From positions 1-41,310 of the forward strand of contig CADAVL010000002.1 of NCBI GenBank assembly GCA_902791335.1: a stretch of 41,310 nt of DNA, written 5' to 3'. The stretch comes from Oscillospiraceae bacterium (GTDB taxonomy: Bacteria; Bacillota; Clostridia; Oscillospirales; Acutalibacteraceae). The position numbers were made by a program, and so were the translations under genes. Shown piece after piece: positions 1-9,733 of the stretch (positions are counted from its first letter, which is position 1; every line of letters begins with the position of its first letter). The notes under the pieces were generated by a model. The model made no database searches. It had not been told where the DNA came from and was given only the letters and a program-made list of their open reading frames with translations.

Positions 1-2
1 CG

Positions 3-1763
3 GGGCTCATTCATGATACCTCCGGTTCGGGCGCGACGCTGTTTATTGAACCGATGGCTATCGTGGAGGTCAACAACGAGCTGCGCGTGTTGAGAAACTG
101 CGAGGCTGACGAGATCGAACGTATTTTGACAGAAATGAGTAGGGAAGCCGCCGATTTTGCCGACAATATTCGCTTATCTTTTGACGCGGTCGTTTTACTT
201 GACCTTTATTTTTGCAAAGCAAAATATGCTTTTGACCTAAAAGCAGTTGTGCCGAAGGTCAATGACCGCGGCCGCTGTCTTTTAAAAAACGCGCGGCATC
301 CGCTTTTGAAAAATCGCGCCGTGCCGATCACCGTCATGCTCGGTAAATCGTTTGATACGCTCATTATTACAGGCCCCAATACCGGCGGTAAAACCGTCAC
401 CTTAAAAACGGTCGGTCTTTTAACGCTGATGGCACTGTGCGGTCTGATGATTCCGGCCGACGACGGCTCCGAGATCAACGTATACAGCGGCATTTTCGCC
501 GATATCGGCGATGAACAGAGCATTGAGCAATCGCTTTCAACCTTTTCTTCGCACATGACGAATATTGTTTCCATTTTGAAAAAACCGCTAAGAAACAGTC
601 TGGTTTTGCTTGATGAACTTGGCGCCGGAACCGACCCGGTTGAGGGCGCGGCACTGGCCAGATCCATTATAGAGGAACTGCACAAAAAAGGTGCTTACGT
701 GATTACCACCACCCACTATGCCGAGCTGAAAAGCTACGCACTGGACACCGATCGCGTGGAAAATGCTTGCTGTGAATTCGATGTTGTTTCCCTGCGGCCG
801 ACCTATCGGCTTTTGATTGGTGTACCGGGGCGGTCCAACGCCTTTGCAATTTCCGAAAAGCTGGGAATTTCAAAGGAGATTATTGAAAACGCCGCTTCGA
901 TGGTGTCGGAAGAGGATAAGCGATTTGAACGCGTTGTCGCCTCTTTGCAGGAGGCCACGCAGACCGCCGAAAAGGAACGCGACGAAGCAACAAGGCTTCG
1001 CAGCGAACTGGATCGCCAAAAAGAATATCTTAAAGTTCAACAGGAAAAAATCAAAGCGGAACGCGAAGCAGTCTTAAATAAAGCGCATGAAACGGCGGCG
1101 GATATTCTTGAACGGGCAAGAAACGATTCCGCAGTGCTTTTAAATCAGCTTGAAGACATGAAGAAAAAGCTGACGGGCGCAAACGCCAAAGAAACCGTGA
1201 TGAAAGCGCGGGAGGCTGCCAAACGCTCGCTCAATTCCCTGGAAAAGAGCGCGCATTTCGTGGACGGTGTTGAGGAAAACTATGAATTGCCGCGCGAACT
1301 GATGATCGGTGATACCGTGGAGCTTGTGGATATTAAAAAGCGTGCAAGCGTGGTGACCCTGCCGGATAAGTCGGGCAATTTGGAAGTGATGGCCGGCATC
1401 ATCAAGCTTCGCACCAATCTTAAAAATCTTCGGTTGATCGAAGAAAGCGTCCAATTAAACGGACAGTCAAAACCGAAGCAACGCAAAGTTTCCGGCTTAA
1501 AATCCAGAGCGGAGCGCACGGTGGAAAGTGAGCTGGATCTGCGCGGCATGGCAAGCGATGAAGCCCTCTTGGAGCTTGAACGGTTTATTGATAACGCGCT
1601 GCTTTCCGGCATAGAAACGGTGCGGATTATTCACGGCAAAGGCACCGGTGTTTTAAGAAAAGCGGTAGCTGCCTCATTAAAGCATAATAAAAGCGTTCGG
1701 ACCTTTCGCCTCGGCGTATTCGGAGAGGGCGAGGACGGCGTGACGATTGCCGAATTAAAATAG
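3..1763 (+). CDS. mutS2: Endonuclease MutS2 (5' part cut by window edge)
   Basis: MutS2 is a MutS-family ATPase with a C-terminal Smr nuclease. It acts on branched DNA and, in Bacillus, on collided ribosomes. The frame is open from base 3; upstream of the first ATG (54) it reads HDTSGSGATLFIEP, a core MutS2 motif, so the true start lies outside the window and about 200 N-terminal residues are missing. Visible parts in order: the end of the lever/clamp region, the P-loop GPNTGGKT (about nt 372-395), Walker B with LLDELGAGTDP (about nt 606-640), the TTHY switch, a long charged coiled coil (about nt 930-1250), a KOW-like linker, and the Smr domain with LDLRG and HGKGTGVLR (about nt 1530-1760). 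All catalytic motifs are intact. The gene reads towards yunB and ligA. The only uncertainty is the missing start. Confidence 0.96.
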   Translation, partial: GLIHDTSGSGATLFIEPMAIVEVNNELRVLRNCEADEIERILTEMSREAADFADNIRLSFDAVVLLDLYFCKAKYAFDLKAVVPKVNDRGRCLLKNARHPLLKNRAVPITVMLGKSFDTLIITGPNTGGKTVTLKTVGLLTLMALCGLMIPADDGSEINVYSGIFADIGDEQSIEQSLSTFSSHMTNIVSILKKPLRNSLVLLDELGAGTDPVEGAALARSIIEELHKKGAYVITTTHYAELKSYALDTDRVENACCEFDVVSLRPTYRLLIGVPGRSNAFAISEKLGISKEIIENAASMVSEEDKRFERVVASLQEATQTAEKERDEATRLRSELDRQKEYLKVQQEKIKAEREAVLNKAHETAADILERARNDSAVLLNQLEDMKKKLTGANAKETVMKAREAAKRSLNSLEKSAHFVDGVEENYELPRELMIGDTVELVDIKKRASVVTLPDKSGNLEVMAGIIKLRTNLKNLRLIEESVQLNGQSKPKQRKVSGLKSRAERTVESELDLRGMASDEALLELERFIDNALLSGIETVRIIHGKGTGVLRKAVAASLKHNKSVRTFRLGVFGEGEDGVTIAELK

Positions 1764-1956
1764 TGTCATATTTCAAGGAATCACGATAAATAATATAATA
1801 TCCGATAAAAGCGAAAGAAACGCTGTCAAACGGCGCAAAAGTTTTAAAAAACCGCTGCAGCACTTGTCGAAAAATTTCATTGAAAATTCCTGTTTAACAA
1901 TTAAAAAAGCATTCGCGTAAACTGTACTAAATTCAACCGGAAAGGAAAGTTTCGGA

Positions 1957-2622
1957 ATGCTTTTGCGGCGCAAAATGTTTAAAAAGCGGAATTTTCGGCG
2001 CAGACGGCGCATCGTTTTGCTTGTGGTATTCGTTTCAATCCTGTCGCTGGCTTTATATCTTGATTCCACCATTCAAGGTATTGTGGAGGGCCTGGTAATC
2101 AAAAATGCGCAGGGACTGATACAAGACGCTGTGAATCAAACGGTGGAGGAAACTCAAAAGCAGCTCAATATTTCTTACGATAATTTGGTTTTGTCAGATG
2201 GCAATGAGAAAAGCGCCGCGTCGCTTCAGGTGAATGCGCCGGTGGTAAATTCCATGAAAACCGCGGTGATCAATACGGTGTCAAAGAAGCTTTATACTTA
2301 CAGAAACCTTGAAACAACGTTTCAGATCGGCAGTATTACCGGCAGTGCGATTTTATCGAACCACGGACCGGATATTCCGATCTACTGCGATTTTTACAGC
2401 TTTGTAAACGCCGAGATCGTTTCAAAATTTTCGGGTGCCGGTTTAAATCAAACTGTCCATCGCGTCATGCTTACGGTCACTACAAAATACTGCTTAATGA
2501 TTATCAACGACCGATACGAGGATTCGGTTACGTCGGATTATTGCCTTGGTGAATCGGTCATTGTGGGGGAGGTCCCCAACTCGTATGGCTCGCTCTACGG
2601 TGTGGACACCGACACAAATTAA
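1957..2622 (+). CDS. yunB: Sporulation protein YunB
   Basis: This 221-residue protein starts at ATG 1957 behind an AAAGGAAAG ribosome binding site. It has a very basic N-terminus (RRKMFKKRNFRRRRR), one membrane helix at about residues 20-38, and an extracytoplasmic domain. The segment SKFSGAGLNQTVHRVMLTV, followed by GESVIVGEVPNSYG, is the signature I associate with the YunB family. In Bacillus that gene is sigma-E controlled and needed for efficient sporulation; its biochemical role is unknown. It suggests the host forms endospores or descends from spore formers. The gene sits 27 nt before ligA, so the two may share a transcript. I could not identify a confident sigma-E promoter in the 190-nt gap after mutS2. 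Confidence 0.85.
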   Translation: MLLRRKMFKKRNFRRRRRIVLLVVFVSILSLALYLDSTIQGIVEGLVIKNAQGLIQDAVNQTVEETQKQLNISYDNLVLSDGNEKSAASLQVNAPVVNSMKTAVINTVSKKLYTYRNLETTFQIGSITGSAILSNHGPDIPIYCDFYSFVNAEIVSKFSGAGLNQTVHRVMLTVTTKYCLMIINDRYEDSVTSDYCLGESVIVGEVPNSYGSLYGVDTDTN

Positions 2623-4641
<2,019 letters not shown>

Positions 4642-4670
4642 TGCCGCAAATTGTGAGCAATGATCCCTAC

Positions 4671-4704
4671 AAAAAAGCAGTAACGCAAAGTTACTGCTTT
4701 TTTT
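4671..4704 (+). terminator. Rho-independent terminator after ligA
   Basis: A 14-bp stem (AAAAAAGCAGTAAC against GTTACTGCTTTTTT, loop GCAA, with one A of the left run extending the pairing) is followed by a T run. It closes the mutS2-yunB-ligA direction. Because the left arm begins with six A residues it would also work for transcripts arriving from queH on the other strand. Confidence 0.93.
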
Positions 4705-4749
4705 CTTTATTTAAGTGTCGGGAGTCGGTCGTGCGCGGTGATCGGTCGG

Positions 4750-5391
4750 TTATAGCTGTTCTTTCTTTGCAGCCGCTGCTTTTGAAAAAGCACAGCCACA
4801 GTAATTTTGCCGATAAAGGTGATATTCCCGTGAAAGCTCGCAGGAGCGCTTGTAGCCGTTGTTTTTCTTAAAATCCGAAAAGAGATAGGGAACACCGTAC
4901 TGCTCGGACAGCGCTTTGCCGATTTCGTTTATAAGAGCGGCGTTCTTGTGCGGACTGATGCTGAGCGTGGTGGTAAAATAATCAAACTGATGAGCCTTTG
5001 CCGCCTGGGCAGCCTTTTGAAGTCTTAAATAAAAACACTTTTCGCAGCGTTTGCCGCCTTCCGGTTCGTTTTCAAGACCTTCGGCCGCTTTCAAAAATAC
5101 TTCCGGTTCGTAGTGCTCAATCAGGATTTCCGGCTTATTTTCCAAAGGCATCTCTTTTAAGAGCCGCTGTAATTCCTCCGCTCTGAAATCGTGCTCCGAT
5201 TTCGGCGAAATATTGGGATTATAAAAATACAGGGTAATTTGAAAATAATGATTTAAGTATTCCAAAACATAGCTGGAGCAGGGCGCGCAGCAAACGTGTA
5301 AAAGCAGATGCGGTCTTACTTGCAGTGGTTCGATTTCTTCGAGTTTTTTTGACAGAAGTTTTCCGTAATTGATTATTTGGTTGTCGTTCAT
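4750..5391 (-). CDS. queH: Epoxyqueuosine reductase QueH
   Basis: QueH (formerly DUF208) reduces epoxyqueuosine to queuosine in tRNA, the last step of queuosine synthesis. It is unrelated in sequence to the cobalamin enzyme QueG. The 213-residue product shows the family cysteine clusters: VCCAPC (C34, C35, C38), RCEKCFYLRL (C116, C119) and YCGC (C198, C200); it also has FTTTLSISPHKN and KNNGYKRSCELSREYHLYRQ. These cysteines are expected to hold an iron-sulfur centre and a nearby metal. It begins 1 nt after the stop of the LysR gene upstream on the same strand, so the two are probably co-transcribed. No other queuosine genes are in the window. Confidence 0.95.
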   Translation of the reverse strand: MNDNQIINYGKLLSKKLEEIEPLQVRPHLLLHVCCAPCSSYVLEYLNHYFQITLYFYNPNISPKSEHDFRAEELQRLLKEMPLENKPEILIEHYEPEVFLKAAEGLENEPEGGKRCEKCFYLRLQKAAQAAKAHQFDYFTTTLSISPHKNAALINEIGKALSEQYGVPYLFSDFKKNNGYKRSCELSREYHLYRQNYCGCAFSKAAAAKKEQL

Positions 5392-5392
5392 T

Positions 5393-6280
5393 TTATTTCT
5401 CCGCCGAATAAGCGTCCAAAACGTACTGTTGCGAAATATTGATAAAATCCTTAATATAGCGGTTTTTCAAGCGGTCTTTTTTGAGCGCGACGCCGAGTAT
5501 TCGATAGGAGGCCGGCTCTAAGGGCAGTGCCTTTACACCAATAAAATTACCGGTTTCCATCACGAGTTCCGAAAGAATGCTGATGCCAAGGCCGCAGCCG
5601 ACCATGGAAATAACCACAGAATCGTCCACTAAGGTGGATTTAATGGCCGGTTTTACATTGTTTTTGTTTAATACCCTTAAAATATCCTTGTCGAATCCGT
5701 AAGCAGGCATCAAAAATTCTTTGCCGTCAAATTTGGTTACCGGGAAAGCGCTATCGTTCATTGGATAGTCTTTTGGAAGAATTGCCAGGAGTGGATCGTT
5801 GTGCAGGTCGATCCAGTGGACGTCGGGATCGTCCTGTCGGCTGCCGAAGCCGAGGTCGATCTCACCGTTTTTTACCGCTTCAAACATTCCGGCGACGGTG
5901 CAGTGACTGAATTCCAGGTTTACGTCCGGATGAATTTTATGAAAGCGGCGTGTGATTTCGGGCAGCCAGATCAGTGCAATGCTGGAATAAGCACCAATGA
6001 AAAGTGTAAGCTTCTTTGTGCCGGCAATTTCCGCAATTTCCTGATCAAACCGATTGCCCGTTGCCACGATATCCTTAATGATCGGCAACAGCCGCTCGCC
6101 CTCGTGGGTGAGCCGGATACCGCGAAAGTCGCGGATCAGGAGCTTAAAGCCGATTTCCTTTTCAATGCTGTTCATCATGTGCGTAATTCCGGACTGCGTA
6201 TAGTTCAGCTGTTCGGCCGCTTTAGAAAAGCTGCCGGCATCTACAACGGTTAAAATTGCCGCCAGTTTTTTTAATTCCAT
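5393..6280 (-). CDS. LysR-family transcriptional regulator
   Basis: This is a 295-residue regulator with an N-terminal winged helix-turn-helix (about residues 1-60; GSFSKAAEQLNYTQSGITHMM is typical) and a type 2 periplasmic-binding-like effector domain (about 90-290, with NLEFSHCTVAGMFEAVKNGEIDLGF). The start ATG (complement of 6278-6280) has AAGGATG upstream. A consensus promoter on the minus strand (6322-6350) and a 7-bp dyad (6298-6318) lie just in front of it; the dyad is downstream of the -10 box, which suggests autorepression. The gene runs directly into queH. The effector and targets cannot be told from sequence. LysR proteins often act on the divergent gene, here the lipoprotein at 6492. 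Confidence 0.93.
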   Translation of the reverse strand: MELKKLAAILTVVDAGSFSKAAEQLNYTQSGITHMMNSIEKEIGFKLLIRDFRGIRLTHEGERLLPIIKDIVATGNRFDQEIAEIAGTKKLTLFIGAYSSIALIWLPEITRRFHKIHPDVNLEFSHCTVAGMFEAVKNGEIDLGFGSRQDDPDVHWIDLHNDPLLAILPKDYPMNDSAFPVTKFDGKEFLMPAYGFDKDILRVLNKNNVKPAIKSTLVDDSVVISMVGCGLGISILSELVMETGNFIGVKALPLEPASYRILGVALKKDRLKNRYIKDFINISQQYVLDAYSAEK

Positions 6281-6297
6281 TCCAATTCATCCTTTAT

Positions 6298-6318
6298 GGT
6301 ATTACTATTTCTAATACC
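6298..6318. promoter_or_regulatory. Candidate LysR operator (perfect dyad)
   Basis: The sequence GGTATTA, 7 nt, TAATACC is a perfect 7-bp inverted repeat between the -10 box of the lysR promoter and its ribosome binding site. Position and symmetry fit an autoregulatory site (inference). It contains the T-N11-A pattern usual for LysR boxes. Confidence 0.55.
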
Positions 6319-6321
6319 CAT

Positions 6322-6350
6322 ATTATAAAATGTACGAGTATAAAAATCAA
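6322..6350 (-). promoter_or_regulatory. Sigma-A-type promoter for lysR-queH
   Basis: Read on the minus strand, the -35 box is TTGATT (6345-6350) and the -10 box is TATAAT (6322-6327), spaced by 17 nt. It fires towards the LysR gene, giving a leader of about 35 nt that contains the dyad. Confidence 0.75.
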
Positions 6351-6440
6351 GTGGAAATGAATACTTTTTTTCGTTTGCAAATAATGAAAGCCAAATTTGT
6401 TGATTTTTGTAAAAAGAGTGCGCAGGAATTTAACCGTTTG

Positions 6441-6469
6441 TTGAAATTTATATCATTTTGTGCTATAGT
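6441..6469 (+). promoter_or_regulatory. Sigma-A-type promoter for the lipoprotein gene
   Basis: The -35 box TTGAAA (6441-6446) and -10 box TATAGT (6464-6469) are 17 nt apart. The start codon at 6492 follows after a leader of about 15 nt containing GGAGGG. Confidence 0.75.
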
Positions 6470-6491
6470 TAATAAAAACGGAGGGAATTTT

Positions 6492-7079
6492 ATGCTGAGA
6501 AAGATTCAAACGGTTTTGCCGATTCTTATAATGATAATGTTGCTATGCAGCGGCTGTTCGGGCAGCAATGTTTGGGAAGTACCTTCGGGGAATGCTTCGA
6601 GCAATAAGAACAGCATTGTTGAGAAAAACAAAATGCTTTGGAACAGTTCTGCGAGCAGCACGGACGCTGCCGCAGCTTCGTCATCCGTGAAAGTTCTCAC
6701 GGAAAGCGGTAAATCTTCCGGCAATGTTGTTTCTTCTGTAACGTCTGTTACTTCAAGCGTTTCTTCTGATAAGGTATCTTCTAAAGTATCTTCCTTCGGC
6801 AGAAATACGTCGTCCGAAAGCGGAAAGACGGTGAGCCGCTTGTCGTCGGGCAGTGCAAAAGGCAGTTTGTCAAAGAGTGTCAGTTCAAAGACTGCGAACA
6901 GTTCCGTGAAGACCACGTACAACACGGCCGATAAAGCCGGCAACATGGTCTGGATTCCGCAAAGCGGTTCAAAATATCACAAAAACGCCGGTTGCAGTAA
7001 AATGAAATCGCCCACAAAGGTTACAAGAGCCAAGGCGGAAAGTATGGGTTATACACCCTGCAAGCGGTGCTACAAATAA
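6492..7079 (+). CDS. Small lipoprotein with Ser/Thr-rich stalk and C-terminal Cys/His domain
   Basis: The start ATG at 6492 is preceded by GGAGGG and a good promoter; longer in-frame starts lie upstream of that promoter and are unlikely. The 195-residue product has a hydrophobic signal sequence ending in LLCSGC, read as a lipoprotein cleavage site although the -3 residue is Cys rather than the usual Leu/Val. A low-complexity stalk rich in Ser, Thr and Val (about residues 35-150) should span the cell wall. The last about 45 residues (VWIPQSGSKYHKNAGC ... GYTPCKRCYK) form a compact module with three Cys and a His, resembling the Ada-like metal-binding tail often found at the end of secreted clostridial nucleases and lipoproteins. 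Its function is not known. It is divergent from the LysR gene. Confidence 0.8.
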   Translation: MLRKIQTVLPILIMIMLLCSGCSGSNVWEVPSGNASSNKNSIVEKNKMLWNSSASSTDAAAASSSVKVLTESGKSSGNVVSSVTSVTSSVSSDKVSSKVSSFGRNTSSESGKTVSRLSSGSAKGSLSKSVSSKTANSSVKTTYNTADKAGNMVWIPQSGSKYHKNAGCSKMKSPTKVTRAKAESMGYTPCKRCYK

Positions 7080-7181
7080 AGCGGCTGATTGGAGTGTTTT
7101 CAGCCCGGTTTTGCACTTTATCGCAGGCTTAATTCTAAGCTTTGGCTTTTTTATTCCTGCTTTTTCAGCTCTTTATCATTC

Positions 7182-7334
7182 AAACGTCAGCAATCCAAAA
7201 AGGGAGGTTCCCCGCGCGGCGCGCCTTTTTTCAGAAGAAAAAAGGCTTTAAAGCGGCCTTTAGGCCGCTTTACCGGCGTTTTTTTGCGCCGGCGCCGCGC
7301 GGGAAACCCGCCTTTTTTTGGACGGCTGACGTTT
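7182..7334. repeat. Cloverleaf palindrome, copy 1
   Basis: A 153-bp intergenic element. Its ends AAACGTCAGC (7182-7191) and GCTGACGTTT (7325-7334) pair perfectly. The stem continues inward with small mismatches and closes on a perfect 12-bp core CCCGCGCGGCGC (7211-7222) with 7292-7303. Inside are three hairpins in a row: a 10-bp stem at 7223-7246 (loop AGAA), a 10-bp stem at 7249-7272 (loop TTTA), and a 6-bp GC stem with a T-rich loop at about 7273-7291. The long T runs could also terminate transcription. The same plan recurs at 41147-41287. No protein is encoded; its origin and function are unknown. Confidence 0.8.
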
Positions 7335-7378
7335 TTTTCATCTTGTGACAAATTCACAAAAAGTTCACGAATTAGCTA

Positions 7379-7409
7379 TTGACTTAGAGTAAACTCCAAG
7401 TAATATAAT
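7379..7409 (+). promoter_or_regulatory. MerR-type promoter with 19-bp spacer and operator
   Basis: The -35 box TTGACT (7379-7384) and -10 box TATAAT (7404-7409) are separated by 19 nt, the over-long spacing that MerR activators correct by DNA distortion. The spacer carries a near-perfect dyad, CTTAGAGT AA ACTCCAAG (7383-7400; 7 of 8 pairs), like NmlR/AdhR-type operators. It drives the MerR gene itself, so that gene is probably autoregulated. Confidence 0.85.
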
Positions 7410-7453
7410 ATTTTCAAAGAGAAAACATTTTTTAAAAGGGCAGGGGGCAAATT

Positions 7454-7840
7454 ATGACGATCAAAGAGGTCAGCGAAAAATTTCATATTTCCAGTGATAC
7501 CTTGAGATACTATGAAAGAATCGGCATGCTGCCGCCGGTCAACCGAACCGACAGCGGGATTCGCGATTATACGAACGAGGATCTCAATTGGCTGGAATTA
7601 ATTTTATGTATGCGGAATGCCGGACTTCAGATTGAAGCGATTATTGAATACGTCAAGCTTTATTCCATGGGCGATGCGACCTTTGAGGCAAGACTGGCTT
7701 TGTTAAAGGAGCAGCGTGAAAAGCTTTTGTGCCAGCAAGCACAGATCATCAAGGCGCTGGATCGCCTGAGTTACAAAATTTCGCGCTATGAGGTTGCCGT
7801 AAAAACCGGTAGCTTAAGCTGGGACAACGAAAAGTGTTAG
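7454..7840 (+). CDS. MerR-family transcriptional regulator (AdhR/NmlR-like)
   Basis: A 128-residue regulator. Residues 1-70 form the MerR winged helix-turn-helix (EVSEKFHISSDTLRYYERIG, then GIRDYTNEDLNWLELI), followed by a dimerising helix (about 80-120) and a short tail. There is no cysteine cluster of the metal-sensing type. Its promoter has the 19-bp spacer and dyad of this family. The genes that follow, a flavin reductase and an iron alcohol dehydrogenase, are typical partners of aldehyde- or electrophile-responsive MerR proteins, so a role in carbonyl stress is plausible (inference). The ribosome binding site is the purine stretch AAAAGGGCAGGGGG, slightly unusual in length. Confidence 0.93.
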   Translation: MTIKEVSEKFHISSDTLRYYERIGMLPPVNRTDSGIRDYTNEDLNWLELILCMRNAGLQIEAIIEYVKLYSMGDATFEARLALLKEQREKLLCQQAQIIKALDRLSYKISRYEVAVKTGSLSWDNEKC

Positions 7841-7902
7841 AAATCCGCACGAAGCGAAACCCCCGAAGATTATCCCGATTGCAATTGACATAGCGCGGCA
7901 CG

Positions 7903-7931
7903 TTGACAAGACGGAACAACGATTTTATAAA
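7903..7931 (+). promoter_or_regulatory. Consensus sigma-A promoter for flavin reductase and ADH
   Basis: The -35 box TTGACA (7903-7908) and -10 box TATAAA (7926-7931) are 17 nt apart. It lies between the MerR gene and the flavin reductase, so these genes can be transcribed without the regulator. No second copy of the MerR dyad is visible here. Confidence 0.75.
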
Positions 7932-7965
7932 ACAATAATTATTAAAAAATAAAGGAGCGATTTTT

Positions 7966-8526
7966 ATGAGAAAGAATTTTGGAGCAAAGCCGTATACCTA
8001 TCCGCAGCCGGTTTTTATCTTAGCTTCCTACGGTGAGGATGGCACACCGGGTGCCATGAACGCAGCCTGGGGCGGTATCAGCAAGGACAACGAGCTTTCT
8101 ATGTGCATCAGTGCCGGCCACAAAACCACCAAGGATATTTTAAAAAGAAAAGCCTTTACCGTGAGCATGGCAGACGTCGGGCACATGGTCGCCTGCGATT
8201 ATGTCGGCATTACATCCGGCAATTCCGTGCCCGATAAATTCCAAAAAGCCGGTTTTCATGCCGTAAAATCCGAATTTGTGGACGCTCCGCTGATTGAGGA
8301 GCTTCCGGTTGCAGTGGAATGCACATTGAAAAGCTACGATCCCGACACCTGCCGCATGGTTGGCGAAATTGTAAATGTCAGCGTGGACGAACGTGTGTTG
8401 GATAAAGACGGCAATGTTGATATTCGCCTTGTAAAACCGATCACTTTCGATCCGTTCAACAACACCTATGTTGCTTTGGGCGAGATCATCGGCAATGCAT
8501 TCAGTGCCGGCAAGGGAATTGAATAA
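7966..8526 (+). CDS. Flavin reductase family protein (flavoredoxin-like)
   Basis: A 186-residue FMN-binding split-barrel protein. The N-terminal YPQPVFILASYGEDGTPGAMNAAWGG and the following SMCISAGHKTTKDILKRKAFTVSMAD match the flavoredoxin branch of the flavin reductase family. Such proteins bind FMN and pass electrons from NAD(P)H or ferredoxin to acceptors. The start ATG has AAAGGAG about 8 nt upstream. It lies 41 nt before the alcohol dehydrogenase and behind its own strong promoter. The physiological acceptor is unknown; a degraded flavodoxin remains at the end of the same block, which suggests an ancestral redox cluster. Confidence 0.9.
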   Translation: MRKNFGAKPYTYPQPVFILASYGEDGTPGAMNAAWGGISKDNELSMCISAGHKTTKDILKRKAFTVSMADVGHMVACDYVGITSGNSVPDKFQKAGFHAVKSEFVDAPLIEELPVAVECTLKSYDPDTCRMVGEIVNVSVDERVLDKDGNVDIRLVKPITFDPFNNTYVALGEIIGNAFSAGKGIE

Positions 8527-8567
8527 TTGAGCTCTAAAAATATCATATTGAAAGGTTGGTATTTTTT

Positions 8568-9731
8568 ATGGAAAACTTTACCTATTGCACCCCTACAAAG
8601 CTGATTTTCGGCGATGGCGCCATTAAAAATCTGCCGGAGGTTTTAGCACCGTTCGGCAAAAAAGTACTGCTCACATACGGTGGCGGCAGTATCAAAAAAA
8701 TCGGTCTTTATGACACCGTCAAAGAACTTTTAAAGGATTTTGAAGTTTACGAACTTTCCGGTATTGAGCCAAACCCCAAATATACCACCAGTGTTTTGGG
8801 CGGCGTAAAGATTTGTAAAGAGCAGAAGATCGACGTTGTTTTGGCAGTGGGCGGCGGCAGTGTGCTGGACTGCTCCAAGGCCATTTGCGCCGGTGCGCTT
8901 TACGACGGTGAGCCGTGGGATCTTATTACCTACAAGGTCAAGGCGAAAAAGGCGTTGCCGCTGGTTGATGTGCTGACCCTTGCCGCCACCGGTTCGGAAT
9001 ACGACAGCGGCTGCGTGATCTCGCGCACCGAAACCAACGATAAAGTCGGTTACCTCGACGAGCTTCTTTTCCCGGTTGCGTCCTTTCTTGATCCGAAATA
9101 TACCTACTCGGTATCCCGCAAGCAAACAGCCGCCGGTGCTGCGGACGCGATCAATCACATTATGGAACAGTATTTTTGTGCGAAACACTCCACTTTGGCA
9201 GACGGCATGTGCGAAGCCGCGATCAGAAGCCTGATTGCCAACGCAAAGATCGCCCTGGAAGAGCCGGAGAATTACGACGCGCGCGGAGAATTTATGGTGG
9301 ACTGTTCGCTTGCCTGCAACACGATCTTATCAATCGGCAACAGCTATTCCGGTTGGCCGTGCCACGGCATGGAACACGCTTTAAGTGCGTATTATGACAT
9401 CACGCACGGCGAAGGACTTGCAATTTTAACACCGCGCTGGATGAAATATATTCTGAACGATTCCACCATGGAGCGTTTTGTCAGCTTCGGCAAAGGGGTA
9501 TTCGGCATGGATCCTGCCTTGTCCGACCGCGAAATTGCCGAAAAGACCATTGACGCGGTTTACAGCTTGTTTGAGTCCTTTGGTATGCCCATGCATTTAA
9601 AAGACGTCGGCATTGACGAAACAAGACTGCAGGAAATGGCGCACCACATTGCCGAAAACGAGGGCCTTGACAAAGCCTGGGCGCCTTTGAAAGAAAACGA
9701 TATTTTGGAAATTCTGAAAGCTTCGCTGTAA
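8568..9731 (+). CDS. Iron-containing alcohol dehydrogenase (BdhA/YqhD-like)
   Basis: A group III, metal-dependent alcohol dehydrogenase of 387 residues, interconverting aldehydes or ketones and alcohols with NAD(P)H. I chose ATG 8568; an in-frame TTG 12 nt earlier overlaps the ribosome binding site (AAAGGTTGG). Motifs: the N-terminal TPTKLIFGDGAI, the nucleotide-binding GGGSVLDCSKAI, ATGSEYDSGCVIS, and metal ligands in ADAINHIMEQY and GMEHALSAYYDITHGEGLAI. The overall pattern is closest to butanol dehydrogenase BdhA and YqhD, which prefer NADPH. With the MerR regulator and flavin reductase it probably removes toxic aldehydes or disposes of reductant. Confidence 0.94.
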   Translation: MENFTYCTPTKLIFGDGAIKNLPEVLAPFGKKVLLTYGGGSIKKIGLYDTVKELLKDFEVYELSGIEPNPKYTTSVLGGVKICKEQKIDVVLAVGGGSVLDCSKAICAGALYDGEPWDLITYKVKAKKALPLVDVLTLAATGSEYDSGCVISRTETNDKVGYLDELLFPVASFLDPKYTYSVSRKQTAAGAADAINHIMEQYFCAKHSTLADGMCEAAIRSLIANAKIALEEPENYDARGEFMVDCSLACNTILSIGNSYSGWPCHGMEHALSAYYDITHGEGLAILTPRWMKYILNDSTMERFVSFGKGVFGMDPALSDREIAEKTIDAVYSLFESFGMPMHLKDVGIDETRLQEMAHHIAENEGLDKAWAPLKENDILEILKASL

Positions 9732-9733
9732 TA

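Noticed and set aside
7182-7334. Simple rho-independent terminator
   Set aside because: The structure is 153 bp with three internal hairpins and matched ends; T runs may terminate transcription but do not explain the whole.
7089-7382. Open frames across the cloverleaf element
   Set aside because: Their composition (poly-Phe, poly-Arg) reflects the palindrome and T runs; no start signals.
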